NCBI GenBank assembly: GCA_965261055.1 | Contig: OZ253440.1 | Span: 124,001-188,000 of the forward strand | Reading direction: 5' to 3' | Source: G965261055 sp965261055 [NCBI: Fibrobacteria bacterium] | Lineage (GTDB): Bacteria > Fibrobacterota > Fibrobacteria > UBA11236 | DNA length: 64,000 nt | In this document: positions 45,223 to 53,265 of the stretch, one piece after another | Numbering within the stretch: the stretch's first letter is position 1 | Layout: every line of letters begins with the position of its first letter | Program-made: the position numbers and the translations under genes | The notes under the pieces: model-generated | Seen by the model: the letters and a program-made list of their open reading frames with translations, nothing else | Told to the model about the DNA's origin: nothing | The model's database searches: none

Positions 45223-46263
45223 TTAAGAAACAAATTTAACAGTTGCTTTTTCGTTTGAGTTTGTTTTAGAAACAATACGACCAATGTTCCAGAAAGGTTC
45301 ATTAATACTATCAAAATGTGCTTTGATTGTAGGTAATTCACTAGTATCAATCACTAAAACCATTCCGATTCCCATATTAAAAGTGTTGTACATTTCGTCG
45401 GTTTCAACATCACCATCTTTTTGAATAATTTTGTAAATAGGAGGAATTTCCCAAGCTTTACGGTTGATTTCAGCATCTACAAAATTAGGTAACACACGAG
45501 GAATATTTCCTTGGAAACCACTTCCTGTAATATGAATTAATCCTTTGAGTTTTTTTTGTTCAACAAGTGGCCATAATGGTTTTAAATAAGAACGGTGAGG
45601 GCGGGTTAAAATTTTGCCTAATGATTGCTCTAATCCATATGGTTTATCATTTAGTTTATAGTTTTGTTTTTCAAATAAAACTTTACGGGCAAGTGAATAA
45701 CCATTGGTATGTAGTCCAGAAGATTTTAATCCGATAAGGGTGTCATTGTTGCTAATATTTTTACCAGTAATCAGTTGTTCTTCTTCGGCAACACCAACAA
45801 TTGTTCCAGCTAAATCAAAATCTTCTTTTTGGTAAAAACCAGGCATTTCGGCAGTCTCTCCTCCGAGTAATGCACAATTATTTTCTTTACAGGCTTTAGC
45901 GATGCCCTCAACAGTTTTAACAAGGGTATCTTGGTGGAGTAGTCCTGTTGCATAGTAATCTAAAAAAAATAAAGGACGAGCCCCTTGCACAAGAATATCA
46001 CCAACACAATGATTAACAATATCTTCACCAGCAAAATTTGGTTTTCCAGATTCAATGCTTAATTTAATCTTAGTCCCAACTCCATCAACGGAAGAGACTA
46101 GAATAGGAGACTTGAGATTAAGCTCTTTAAGGGAAAATAAACCTCCAAAGCTACCAAAATCAGCTTTGACACCTGGAGTAAATGTTTCACGAACAATAGA
46201 ACCTATTTTTTTCATTGCCTTGTCGGCTTTGGAAATATCAACACCCGCATCAGAATACTTCAT
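45223..46263 (-). CDS. purM: Phosphoribosylformylglycinamidine cyclo-ligase (AIR synthetase)
   Basis: PurM closes the imidazole ring in step five of purine synthesis. The 346-residue protein begins MKYSDAGVDISKADKAMKKIG and carries SPILVSSVDGVGTKIKLSIE, NHCVGDILVQGARPLFFLDYYATG, LLGGETAEMPGFYQ, and IGLKSSGLHTNGYSLARKVLF, all hallmark PurM blocks, ending with FNMGIGMVLVID. It is the first gene of the run purM-cysS-clpP-ftsY-lipoprotein-trxA-thioredoxin-like, which spans 5.1 kb with gaps of 22 bp or less. No other pur gene is beside it. Confidence 0.96.
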   Translation of the reverse strand: MKYSDAGVDISKADKAMKKIGSIVRETFTPGVKADFGSFGGLFSLKELNLKSPILVSSVDGVGTKIKLSIESGKPNFAGEDIVNHCVGDILVQGARPLFFLDYYATGLLHQDTLVKTVEGIAKACKENNCALLGGETAEMPGFYQKEDFDLAGTIVGVAEEEQLITGKNISNNDTLIGLKSSGLHTNGYSLARKVLFEKQNYKLNDKPYGLEQSLGKILTRPHRSYLKPLWPLVEQKKLKGLIHITGSGFQGNIPRVLPNFVDAEINRKAWEIPPIYKIIQKDGDVETDEMYNTFNMGIGMVLVIDTSELPTIKAHFDSINEPFWNIGRIVSKTNSNEKATVKFVS

Positions 46264-46530
46264 AACAATTTAAAATATAGAAATTGAGCTATAAAAAGAG
46301 TTAAGAATCCTATGATTTTATGATAAAGCTTGCTTAAAAAGAAGGTGAAAATGAAACTACAAGTATTTAACTGTTATTGATATTTATTTTAAAGTAACAT
46401 TCCTTTATTGTATGATACCTAAAAAAAGATCATTTAAAGAGAAGCAGTTAAATTAGCATTAAAAAAGATGCTTTTTGATAAAACTTGGATTAAATTGTAT
46501 TTTTAAACCAAGGGAATTGAGTGTTTTTAA
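46264..46530. other. Intergenic region, nothing recognised
   Basis: This 267-bp gap holds the upstream region of purM and the downstream end of the Big2 lipoprotein gene. It has no ORF longer than a few codons with a plausible start, and no clear hairpin followed by a T run was found. Confidence 0.5.
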
Positions 46531-47520
46531 TTACTGAAGAGATTCAAAAGTATATACTTCTAAAGTATCTTCTGTATAAATAAGTGTTAGAGTATCTTCA
46601 TTATTACTAAGACGGTAAACAAAACTAGCGGTATCTACTCCTCCAGCATCAAAAAATAAAGCACTCTCTTCAAAATCATCAACAGATCCAAAAGTTCCTC
46701 TTAGATCAAAAGAGAATGCTTCTAATTCTACACATTCGGTAAGTGTTCCTTCTTCATCATCAATAAGAGAAAGATTCCAAGTAAAATTTCCTGATTCGCT
46801 AAGACTTAAATTTCCTATGGCATTAGGAGATGTTCCTATAACAGTTTGATACATTGAAGATAAATCACATGGAACGACTACACTTGTCATTCTTCCAGAG
46901 AAAACAAAAGTTGGTTCATCATCGGTTACGATAACGATCGCTGTTGCCTGCATTGAAGCATCAACAGTTGAAGTCGCTGTAATCGTTACTATTCCTTCTG
47001 CTACTCCCGTTACAATTCCACCATTTACTGTTGCTTTGTTTTGATCATTTGAGGACCAAGTCACTGTTTCTGCTGATCCGTCTATAGTTACTACTGTTGC
47101 TAATAAGGTAATAGTAGAATCTACTTCTATTGATCCTGTTGTTGGAGATATTGTTACTGAAGTTATTGATGGTTCATCGGTTACGATAACGATCGCTGTT
47201 GCCTGCATTGAAGCATCAACAGTTGAAGTCGCTGTAATCGTTACTATTCCTTCTGCTACTCCCGTTACAATTCCACCATTTACTGTTGCTTTGTTTTGAT
47301 CATTTGAGGACCAAGTCACTGTTTCTGCCGATTCGTCTATAGTTACTACTGTTGCTAATAAGGTAATAGTAGAATCTACTTCTATTGATCCTGTTGTTGG
47401 AGATATTGTTACTGAAGTTATTGATGGTGAGGGATTGGCTGTGTTAGTGGTTACTTCTAACTTACAGCTAAAAAATAGGGAAATGCTAATAATAAGATTT
47501 AGTAGTACTATATTATTCAT
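46531..47520 (-). CDS. Lipoprotein with two nearly identical Big2 (bacterial Ig-like) domains
   Basis: From the ATG at 47520 (with an agagat ribosome-binding site; an upstream ATG at 47565 would add 15 residues) the protein is 329 residues. It has the signal MNNIVLLNLIISISLFFSC with lipobox FFSC. Two Big2 domains follow, each about 85 residues, running from SITSVTISPTTGSIEVDSTI to AEGIVTITATSTVDAS and ending TAIVIVTD. They are almost identical even in DNA, a 255-bp tandem duplication. The last 110 residues (FSGRMTSVVVPCDLSSMYQ onward) are a separate beta-rich unit with Cys. Big2 domains usually mediate surface adhesion or spacing; the role here is unknown. A 20-bp palindrome shared with two neighbours lies 62 bp upstream. 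Confidence 0.82.
   Translation of the reverse strand: MNNIVLLNLIISISLFFSCKLEVTTNTANPSPSITSVTISPTTGSIEVDSTITLLATVVTIDESAETVTWSSNDQNKATVNGGIVTGVAEGIVTITATSTVDASMQATAIVIVTDEPSITSVTISPTTGSIEVDSTITLLATVVTIDGSAETVTWSSNDQNKATVNGGIVTGVAEGIVTITATSTVDASMQATAIVIVTDDEPTFVFSGRMTSVVVPCDLSSMYQTVIGTSPNAIGNLSLSESGNFTWNLSLIDDEEGTLTECVELEAFSFDLRGTFGSVDDFEESALFFDAGGVDTASFVYRLSNNEDTLTLIYTEDTLEVYTFESLQ
46921..47428 (-). repeat. 255-bp tandem duplication encoding the Big2 repeat
   Basis: The copy at 46921-47175 and the copy at 47176-47428 differ at only about two bases in 253 by direct comparison. One of them changes Gly to Glu in the protein (TIDGSAETV / TIDESAETV). Such high DNA identity shows that the duplication is recent or is kept uniform by recombination. 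Confidence 0.93.
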
Positions 47521-47582
47521 AATGATCTCTTTTTTTAAATAGGTTAAACTGATGTTTAGCTTCAATTATAGAATATATATTT

Positions 47583-47602
47583 AAGTTTTCAAATAGAAAC
47601 TT
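47583..47602. promoter_or_regulatory. Shared 20-bp palindromic element, copy 1
   Basis: AAGTTTTCAAATAGAAACTT has perfect 6-bp arms AAGTTT / AAACTT around an 8-bp centre. It lies 62 bp upstream of the Big2 lipoprotein start (47520, minus strand). Read on the minus strand it contains TTGAAA, with TATAAT 16 bp downstream, so it can overlap the -35 box of that gene's promoter. Copies 2 and 3 occur at 48348 and 49448. Confidence 0.7.
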
Positions 47603-47622
47603 ATTTGGAAGATAATGTTTTT

Positions 47623-48297
47623 TTAATTAAAAGTTGTATTAAATAGCACTGAAAACCTTCCAATAGATGTTTCCTCTTTGAGGTCATCATCGGATACGAC
47701 AGAAACTCCAAGAGCAATTGAACCACCTAAGCTCCAGTTATCGGATATCCAAAATTCTTTACCCGCTTTTAGTTGAAACCCTATGCCCGTATGTTTAGAA
47801 GATTCAATTACACTAGAAGATCTATCAAAATCAAATATAGCAATACCAGAGCCATTTTCTAATTGACTGTGAGCAATGGTGCCACTTACGAAGGTATTGT
47901 GAGGCATAAAATAGTAGGTAACACCAATTCCGAGGAGTACTTCTCTGAATTCTATAATAAAATTCCCAGTGAGTTTGAGGCTCTCGCCAGTAATAGAGTC
48001 TGTGTTTGTAATTTCAAAATCTGGATGTATAATGTTTGTCGCAATTATATCTCCACTGATAATAAGGTTTTCTGTTATGGCATAGCCAATTTTAAAATCG
48101 GTAGTCCTTGGCCGTCCCTCGTTTAATTCTAATTTGAGAAAGTCGTTATCTGTTGTAGTTGTAATATTTACACCTGATGGTCCAATAGCCACTGATAGAT
48201 AAAATCCATCATGCTTGTGAAAGTTTTTTGTTTTAGCAGATAGAGAAATGCTTATAAGAATAATATAGAACAGACTAATCTTGGACAGTGATTGCAT
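47623..48297 (-). CDS. Exported beta-barrel-like protein (OmpW/porin-like)
   Basis: The 224-residue protein has a Sec signal peptide (MQSLSKISLFYIILISISLSA) and mature sequence KTKNFHKHDGFYLSVAIGPSG, the typical first strand of a small outer-membrane barrel. Alternating strands continue (FKIGYAITENLIISGDIIAT, LLGIGVTYYFMPHNTFVSGTI, GIGFQLKAGKEFWISDNWSLGGSIALGVSV) to a C-terminal FSVLFNTTFN. Its size fits an 8-strand OmpA/OmpW-like barrel. No cysteine or enzyme motif is present. It is the middle of three exported-protein genes, all on the minus strand, each with its own copy of a palindromic element (here 48348-48367, 50 bp upstream). Confidence 0.7.
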   Translation of the reverse strand: MQSLSKISLFYIILISISLSAKTKNFHKHDGFYLSVAIGPSGVNITTTTDNDFLKLELNEGRPRTTDFKIGYAITENLIISGDIIATNIIHPDFEITNTDSITGESLKLTGNFIIEFREVLLGIGVTYYFMPHNTFVSGTIAHSQLENGSGIAIFDFDRSSSVIESSKHTGIGFQLKAGKEFWISDNWSLGGSIALGVSVVSDDDLKEETSIGRFSVLFNTTFN

Positions 48298-48347
48298 AAA
48301 ACCTTTTATTTAAATATCAAGAAACACCAATTTATAAAAACATATAT

Positions 48348-48367
48348 AGGTTTTGAAATAGAAACTT
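48348..48367. promoter_or_regulatory. Shared 20-bp palindromic element, copy 2
   Basis: AGGTTTTGAAATAGAAACTT matches copy 1 at 17 of 20 positions. It is 50 bp upstream of the barrel-like gene (start 48297, minus strand); on that strand TATAAA lies 15 bp after TTCAAA. On the other side it is followed by a dead copy of the start of the XRE gene (48417-48478), the same arrangement as at copy 3. Confidence 0.7.
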
Positions 48368-48416
48368 ATCTTATAGTAAGGTTTTAGTAAGGTTTTTATT
48401 TTTTATTGAAATATCA

Positions 48417-48478
48417 ATGGACATATTAACAAAAATTAGAATAGGTCTTAGTTATTGAATCAAGCAAGCAGGATATCC
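48417..48478 (+). pseudogene. Truncated, stop-containing copy of the XRE regulator 5' end
   Basis: These 62 bp match the first 62 bp of the XRE gene (49508-49569) at 61 positions. The one difference changes the Arg-14 codon CGA to TGA, making a stop. Similarity continues leftward through the leader (tttttattgaaatatca) to the palindromic element, and ends abruptly rightward at ggatatc. It is a duplicated regulator-promoter segment that has decayed. Confidence 0.9.
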
Positions 48479-48531
48479 AAGAGAAATTAGAATGTTTTAA
48501 TTAAAGAAGTAGATCAATGAATGATATAATC

Positions 48532-49389
48532 TTATTCTTTCGTTGTAGCAATAGTCGAATCGGCATCAATTAAAACTAAAGAATCTTGCAAAAATCCATA
48601 TAAAAGCGTATCCTTAGAAGGTTCACAAAGAGTCAAGATAAGAGGAGCTGTTTCTAAATTAACAAGATCAGATATTTGAGAACATTGAGTAAAAGTTCGT
48701 TCTATTTTATTAACATCTACCTCTTTCCAAGTGCCACGGTCTACTATAGCATTTGTAAAAGTGGAAGTTGCTCTTGGAATAAGCTGGGTAGCGACTTCAA
48801 AGGTAGAGTCTTGATTAAACTTGTAAATGTATTTTCCGAGAAGTATAATGGATTCATTAAGTTCGTTGATTATCCTTAAAGAGTTAGGATTTATTTGAAT
48901 AGTATCAAATTCCCAAATTCCTATAAAGTCAGGTGAACTGTCAGGTGAACTGTTATCAGTACTTAGAAGATCGAATGATAAAAAATTATTTTCAACTGTG
49001 AATGTTAGGGTTAACCTCGTAGGATCACAAACAATTGCTAATAAAGGAGCAGTCAAATCTAATCTGTAGGCTTTTTCAAAACATTCAATACCAGTCAATT
49101 CTACAGTGTCACCAGAAAGCTCTTTCCAAGTTCCAGCTTCAGTAGTAATTTCATCAAATGATGATAGTGAAGTGGTTGTAACTTTAAAAGTCATATCTTT
49201 ATTAAATTCAAAAAAAGTTGCCACTTTTAAAGTTGTTTTAGGGTCTTCTGTTATAATATCGAGAGAATCTGACCATGTACCTATAAAATCAGGAGTTACA
49301 TCAGGAGTTACATTAGGTACAGAAGTCGTTTTATTACAGGTTATAAAAGTAAATAAACTAAAAAAAATGATTAAAATGTTTTTTTTCAT
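48532..49389 (-). CDS. Lipoprotein with two internal lipocalin-like repeats
   Basis: The 285-residue protein has a lipoprotein signal (MKKNILIIFFSLFTFITC, lipobox FITC). The mature part is two homologous units of about 125 residues. Unit 1 has PDFIGTWSDSLDII, TFKVTTTSL, EAGTWKELSGDTVELT and LLAIVCDPTRLTL; unit 2 has PDFIGIWEFDTIQI, TFEVATQLI, DRGTWKEVDVNKIERT and LILTLCEPSKDTL. FxGxW at the start of each unit is typical of lipocalin-like lipoproteins. Short 12-bp DNA duplications precede both units, encoding VTPDVTPDF and SSPDSSPDF. The conserved Cys in each unit could pair. It is divergent from the XRE gene and shares the element at 49448 with it. Ligand and role unknown. Confidence 0.72.
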   Translation of the reverse strand: MKKNILIIFFSLFTFITCNKTTSVPNVTPDVTPDFIGTWSDSLDIITEDPKTTLKVATFFEFNKDMTFKVTTTSLSSFDEITTEAGTWKELSGDTVELTGIECFEKAYRLDLTAPLLAIVCDPTRLTLTFTVENNFLSFDLLSTDNSSPDSSPDFIGIWEFDTIQINPNSLRIINELNESIILLGKYIYKFNQDSTFEVATQLIPRATSTFTNAIVDRGTWKEVDVNKIERTFTQCSQISDLVNLETAPLILTLCEPSKDTLLYGFLQDSLVLIDADSTIATTKE

Positions 49390-49447
49390 TAGGATTTTTC
49401 CGTGTATTAAAGTGGTAAATTTATAATAAACCTATAAAAATACATAT

Positions 49448-49467
49448 AGGTTTTCAAGTAGAAACTT
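49448..49467. promoter_or_regulatory. Shared 20-bp palindromic element, copy 3 (between lipoprotein and XRE genes)
   Basis: AGGTTTTCAAGTAGAAACTT differs from copy 2 at two positions. It lies 58 bp upstream of the lipoprotein start (49389, minus) and 40 bp upstream of the XRE start (49508, plus), the place expected for an operator controlling both divergent genes. On the minus strand it includes TTGAAA, with TATAGG 15 bp downstream. Confidence 0.7.
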
Positions 49468-49507
49468 GCTTTAATAGTAGGGTTTCTATTTTTTTATTGA
49501 AATATCA

Positions 49508-49777
49508 ATGGACATATTAACAAAAATTAGAATAGGTCTTAGTTATCGAATCAAGCAAGCAGGATATCAATCTTATGAAAAATTCTCCCATGAACATGAA
49601 TTGAGTAAGGGAGCTTTGAGTTTAATTTTAAATGGAAAAAGAGAGCCTAGATTAAGTACTTTAATTAAGCTTTCAGAAGCTTTAGAAATTCCTTTTGTTG
49701 ATTTATTTGATCTTCCTAGTGGTGCAGAGTTAAATTTTACTAAACCTCTAGGCTCTAGGTTAAAGAATTTAAGTTAA
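49508..49777 (+). CDS. XRE-family HTH transcriptional regulator
   Basis: The 89-residue protein is a single Cro/CI-type helix-turn-helix: LTKIRIGLSYRIKQAGYQSY, EKFSHEHELSKGALSLILNG (recognition helix KGALSLILNG), KREPRLSTLIKLSEALEIPFVDLFDL. There is no ligand-binding domain, so it is a minimal repressor-like protein, probably a dimer. It is divergent from the repeat lipoprotein, with the palindromic element 40 bp upstream. Copies of that element also stand before the two other exported-protein genes, making this protein the best candidate to bind them. A strong terminator follows at 49800. Confidence 0.85.
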   Translation: MDILTKIRIGLSYRIKQAGYQSYEKFSHEHELSKGALSLILNGKREPRLSTLIKLSEALEIPFVDLFDLPSGAELNFTKPLGSRLKNLS

Positions 49778-49799
49778 TGTTATTTAAAATATTTGCATA

Positions 49800-49833
49800 A
49801 AAAAAGGTATGTAATTTATCACATACCTTTTTT
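49800..49833. terminator. Bidirectional rho-independent terminator
   Basis: A 13-bp perfect inverted repeat (aaaaaaggtatgt at 49800-49812 and its complement at 49821-49833) with an 8-nt loop ends in T's on the + strand and A's read as T's on the other. It separates the XRE gene (+, ends 49777) from the convergent peroxiredoxin operon (-, ends 49852). Confidence 0.9.
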
Positions 49834-49851
49834 AAAAATTACAGGAAAATT

Positions 49852-50433
49852 TTATTTAAAATATTTCTTTAAGCCTTCAGAATCAGTTGTCATGCCTTCG
49901 TCGCCTTTGTTCCAGTTAGCAGGGCAAACTTCACCGTGCTTTTCAGTGTATTGTAGAGCATCAACTAAGCGTAAAACTTCGTTCACATTACGACCTAAAC
50001 CAAGATCATTAACTGTTTGGTGTTTAACAATCCCTTCTTTATCAATTAAGAATAGACCACGAAGAGCCATTCCACCATCTAAAAGAACATCATAGCTTTC
50101 TGCAATTGTCTTATTGAAGTCAGAAATGATAGGATATTCAACACCTTCAATGCCACCTTCTGTTTTAGGCGTTTGTAGCCAAGCAGTATGAGAAAACCAA
50201 GAATCGGTAGAACAAGCGATTACTTGACAATCACGAGCTTCAAATTCGGCTTTCTTTTCTTGAAACGCATGCATTTCAGTAGGACAAACGAAAGTAAAAT
50301 CTAGTGGGTAAAAGAAAAGAACCACATATTTTTTACCTTTGAATTGGGACAAACTAAAGTTTTCTTTAATTTGTTCTTTGATAACGGCTTTTTCTGCAAA
50401 ATCAGGTGCAGATTTTCCAACGAGTACTGACAT
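49852..50433 (-). CDS. Typical 2-Cys peroxiredoxin (AhpC/TSA family)
   Basis: The 193-residue protein reduces peroxides by two cysteines on partner subunits. The peroxidatic Cys is in VVLFFYPLDFTFVCPTEMHAFQ, the resolving Cys in KHGEVCPANWNKGDEGM, and catalytic Thr and Arg positions match the family (FTFVCPT; the later LFLIDKEGIVKHQ strand is also typical). The C-terminal helix SEGLKKYFK is the sort that makes the enzyme sensitive to over-oxidation. An aggag ribosome-binding site precedes the ATG. It is the last gene of the metK-ahcY-peroxiredoxin run, 26 bp after ahcY. Confidence 0.94.
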   Translation of the reverse strand: MSVLVGKSAPDFAEKAVIKEQIKENFSLSQFKGKKYVVLFFYPLDFTFVCPTEMHAFQEKKAEFEARDCQVIACSTDSWFSHTAWLQTPKTEGGIEGVEYPIISDFNKTIAESYDVLLDGGMALRGLFLIDKEGIVKHQTVNDLGLGRNVNEVLRLVDALQYTEKHGEVCPANWNKGDEGMTTDSEGLKKYFK

Positions 50434-50459
50434 AATAATCTCCTTATTTAGTTATTGTT

Positions 50460-51863
50460 TTAATATCGATAATGTTCAGGTTTGTAAGGACCTTCTTTAG
50501 GCACGCCTAAATATTTTGACTGATCATCTGAAAGAACGGTAAGTTTAACACCAATTTTTTCAAGATGAAGTCTGGCAACTTCTTCGTCTAATTGCTTAGA
50601 CAAACGGTAAAGTTTGATTTGGTTACTGTCTTTGTTTGCCCATAAATCAATTTGAGCCAAAACTTGATTTGTGAAAGAATTAGACATAACAAATGAAGAA
50701 TGACCAGTTGCACATCCTAGGTTTACAAGTCTACCTTCGGCAAGTAAGTAAATAGTACGATTTGATTCAAAAGAGTAGCTGTGTACTTGATCTTTAATTA
50801 TAACTTCCTTAACTCCAGGCCATTTTTTTAGTTGTTCTACTTGGATTTCATTATCAAAATGTCCAATGTTACAGACAATTGCTTGATCTTTCATTTGAGA
50901 CATATGTTTTGCTGTAATGATGTCTTTATTACCAGTTGTTGTAACATAGATGTCGGCAATACCTAAAGTATCTTCTACAGTTTGAACTTGGAAACCTTCC
51001 ATAGCTGCTTGTAATGCACAAATAGGATCAATTTCGGTAATGATAACACGAGCACCTAAACCACGCATAGAATGAGCTGAACCTTTACCAACATCGCCGT
51101 ACCCGCAAACAACGACAACTTTACCTGCAATCATGACATCAGTTGCTCTTTTGATGCCATCAGCAAGAGATTCTCGACAGCCATAAAGATTATCAAATTT
51201 TGATTTTGTTACAGAATCATTAACATTGATTGCTGGAAAAAGAAGTTTTCCTTCGTCTAGCATTTGTTGCAAACGGTGAACACCTGTTGTTGTTTCTTCT
51301 GAAACACCTTTACATTCAGCAACAACTGTGTGCCAATGATTAGGTGTTTCGGCGTAAACTTTTTTAAGAAGATTTTTGATACATTGTTCTTCATCATTTT
51401 CAGTAGGTTGATTAACCCAATCGCTACCATTCTCAAGTTCAAATCCTTTGTGGATTAAGAGAGTTGCATCGCCACCATCATCAACTATCATTTCAGGACC
51501 TTTGCCACCAGGAAAAGATAAAGCTTTAAAAGTACAATCCCAATATTCCTCTAGACTTTCACCTTTCCAAGCGAAAACAGGAATATTTGATTTTGCAATA
51601 GCAGCAGCAGCATGGTCTTGTGTTGAAAAAATATTACAAGAAGCCCATCGAACATCAGCACCTAGGCTAACAAGAGTTTCAATGAGAACTGCTGTTTGAA
51701 TTGTCATGTGTAAAGAACCTGTAATACGAACGCCTTTAAGGGGTTGTCCATACTTAGTGCGTAGGGAAACCAATCCAGGCATTTCGTGTTCAGAAATAGA
51801 AATTTCTTTGCGACCAAATTCGACCAAGTTGATATCAGCAACTTTATAATCTGTTGTGGACAT
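50460..51863 (-). CDS. ahcY: S-adenosylhomocysteine hydrolase (adenosylhomocysteinase)
   Basis: AhcY splits S-adenosylhomocysteine into adenosine and homocysteine, using bound NAD. The 467-residue protein begins with [17 protein letters not shown] and shows [53 protein letters not shown] (Lys/Asp site), the Rossmann [20 protein letters not shown] and the C-terminal [28 protein letters not shown] ending, as in the bacterial long form. It is 15 bp downstream of metK, so the operon supplies the methyl donor and clears its by-product. Confidence 0.97.
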   Translation of the reverse strand: MSTTDYKVADINLVEFGRKEISISEHEMPGLVSLRTKYGQPLKGVRITGSLHMTIQTAVLIETLVSLGADVRWASCNIFSTQDHAAAAIAKSNIPVFAWKGESLEEYWDCTFKALSFPGGKGPEMIVDDGGDATLLIHKGFELENGSDWVNQPTENDEEQCIKNLLKKVYAETPNHWHTVVAECKGVSEETTTGVHRLQQMLDEGKLLFPAINVNDSVTKSKFDNLYGCRESLADGIKRATDVMIAGKVVVVCGYGDVGKGSAHSMRGLGARVIITEIDPICALQAAMEGFQVQTVEDTLGIADIYVTTTGNKDIITAKHMSQMKDQAIVCNIGHFDNEIQVEQLKKWPGVKEVIIKDQVHSYSFESNRTIYLLAEGRLVNLGCATGHSSFVMSNSFTNQVLAQIDLWANKDSNQIKLYRLSKQLDEEVARLHLEKIGVKLTVLSDDQSKYLGVPKEGPYKPEHYRY

Positions 51864-51878
51864 TTTATTTTCCTTTAT

Positions 51879-53042
51879 TTAATTATTTACAAGCATCTGA
51901 AGTGCTTTGACTTTATCGGTTTGTTCCCATGTAAAAGTTTTACCTGTACGACCAAAATGTCCGTGATATGATGTAGGTCTATAAAGAGGTTGTTTTAGTT
52001 TTAAAGTATTGATGATTCCACTAGGAGTTAAATCAAAGATTTTTTGAATGGCATCACTTAAGATTTTTTCACTTACTTTACCCGTTCCAAAAGTATCAAC
52101 AAAAACAGAAATAGGTTTAGAATAGCCAATAGCATACGCAAGTTGAACTTCACAACGATTAGCTAAATTGGCTTTAACAATGTTTTTTGCAATATAACGG
52201 GCTGCGTAAGCAGCACTACGATCAACTTTTGAAGGATCTTTACCAGAAAAAGCCCCACCACCGTGACGCCCCATTCCTCCGTAAGTATCAACAATGATTT
52301 TACGACCTGTTAAACCGCAATCGCCCATAGGACCACCTATAACGAAACGACCTGTAGGGTTAATTAAGTAATTTGTATTTTTATCCAAATATTTAACTGG
52401 AATAATTTTTTTAATTAAAAGTTCAATTAAATCTTTCTTAATTGTACTATGCTTTACTTTTTCATCGTGCTGTGTTGAAATAACGATAGTATCAATTCGT
52501 TTTGGTTTGTTGTCTACATATTCAACAGTGACTTGAGATTTTGAATCAGGGCGTAGGTATTTAATTTTGTTTGTTTGCCTTAAACGAGTAATACCTTCAA
52601 TTAGTTTTTGAGAAAGAGCAATAGGAAGAGGCATTAAAGAAGGGGTTTCATTACAGGCATAACCAAACATCATTCCTTGGTCGCCAGCACCTTGTTCTTT
52701 GTGAAGACCTTTTCCTTGAGAAACACCTTGAGATATATCTGGAGATTGTTTACCAAGGGCAACTTGTACAGAACAAGTTTTGTAGTCAAAACCTTTTGAG
52801 GAATCATCATAACCAATGCTTTTGATTGTGTCTCTAACAACTTTTTGAAAATCAATCTGAGCTGTTGTTGTAACTTCACCAGCAATAATGACCAGCCCAG
52901 TTGTAATCATAGTTTCACATGCAACACGACTATTTGGATCTTGTTCAAGCATGGCATCTAAAATGGCATCAGAAATTTGATCGGCCATTTTATCAGGGTG
53001 ACCCATAGAAACTGCTTCAGAAGTGAATAATTGTTTTTTCAT
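51879..53042 (-). CDS. metK: S-adenosylmethionine synthetase
   Basis: MetK makes SAM from methionine and ATP. The 387-residue protein begins [27 protein letters not shown] (ATP-binding GHPDK-x-x-D-x-I-S-D), and has [21 protein letters not shown] (the flexible loop and signature), [22 protein letters not shown] and [27 protein letters not shown]. All family blocks are present. An AGGA ribosome-binding site sits about 10 bp ahead. No SAM-sensing riboswitch was recognised in the 221 bp upstream. It is first in metK-ahcY-peroxiredoxin. Confidence 0.97.
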   Translation of the reverse strand: MKKQLFTSEAVSMGHPDKMADQISDAILDAMLEQDPNSRVACETMITTGLVIIAGEVTTTAQIDFQKVVRDTIKSIGYDDSSKGFDYKTCSVQVALGKQSPDISQGVSQGKGLHKEQGAGDQGMMFGYACNETPSLMPLPIALSQKLIEGITRLRQTNKIKYLRPDSKSQVTVEYVDNKPKRIDTIVISTQHDEKVKHSTIKKDLIELLIKKIIPVKYLDKNTNYLINPTGRFVIGGPMGDCGLTGRKIIVDTYGGMGRHGGGAFSGKDPSKVDRSAAYAARYIAKNIVKANLANRCEVQLAYAIGYSKPISVFVDTFGTGKVSEKILSDAIQKIFDLTPSGIINTLKLKQPLYRPTSYHGHFGRTGKTFTWEQTDKVKALQMLVNN

Positions 53043-53241
53043 TGAAAATAAATCCTATTTAAAATTAAATATATTAGTCAAGACAAAATATATAAAAAAC
53101 AGAAGAAAGATACGATAATTTTAACTCTAATTTGTTTAGTTGCAATGGGAAAAATGAGGAACTAAATTTTAGAAAGAACAAATTAGACTTGCTATGGAAT
53201 GTTTGTCAAGTTTAGAGTTGGTTCTTTATAATTTTGAATAG

Positions 53242-53265
53242 AAAATAAGGGCTAAAATAAGGGCT
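53242..53265. repeat. 12-bp tandem duplication at the end of the metallohydrolase gene
   Basis: The unit aaaataagggct occurs twice directly (53242-53253, 53254-53265). The stop codon of the metallohydrolase gene lies at the right-hand edge. It has no effect on the frame visible here. Confidence 0.8.

Noticed and set aside
53043-53263. Possible SAM or SAH riboswitch upstream of metK-ahcY
   Set aside because: No conserved core or consistent stems could be found by eye; the apparent -10 near 53055 coincides with the AGGA ribosome-binding site.
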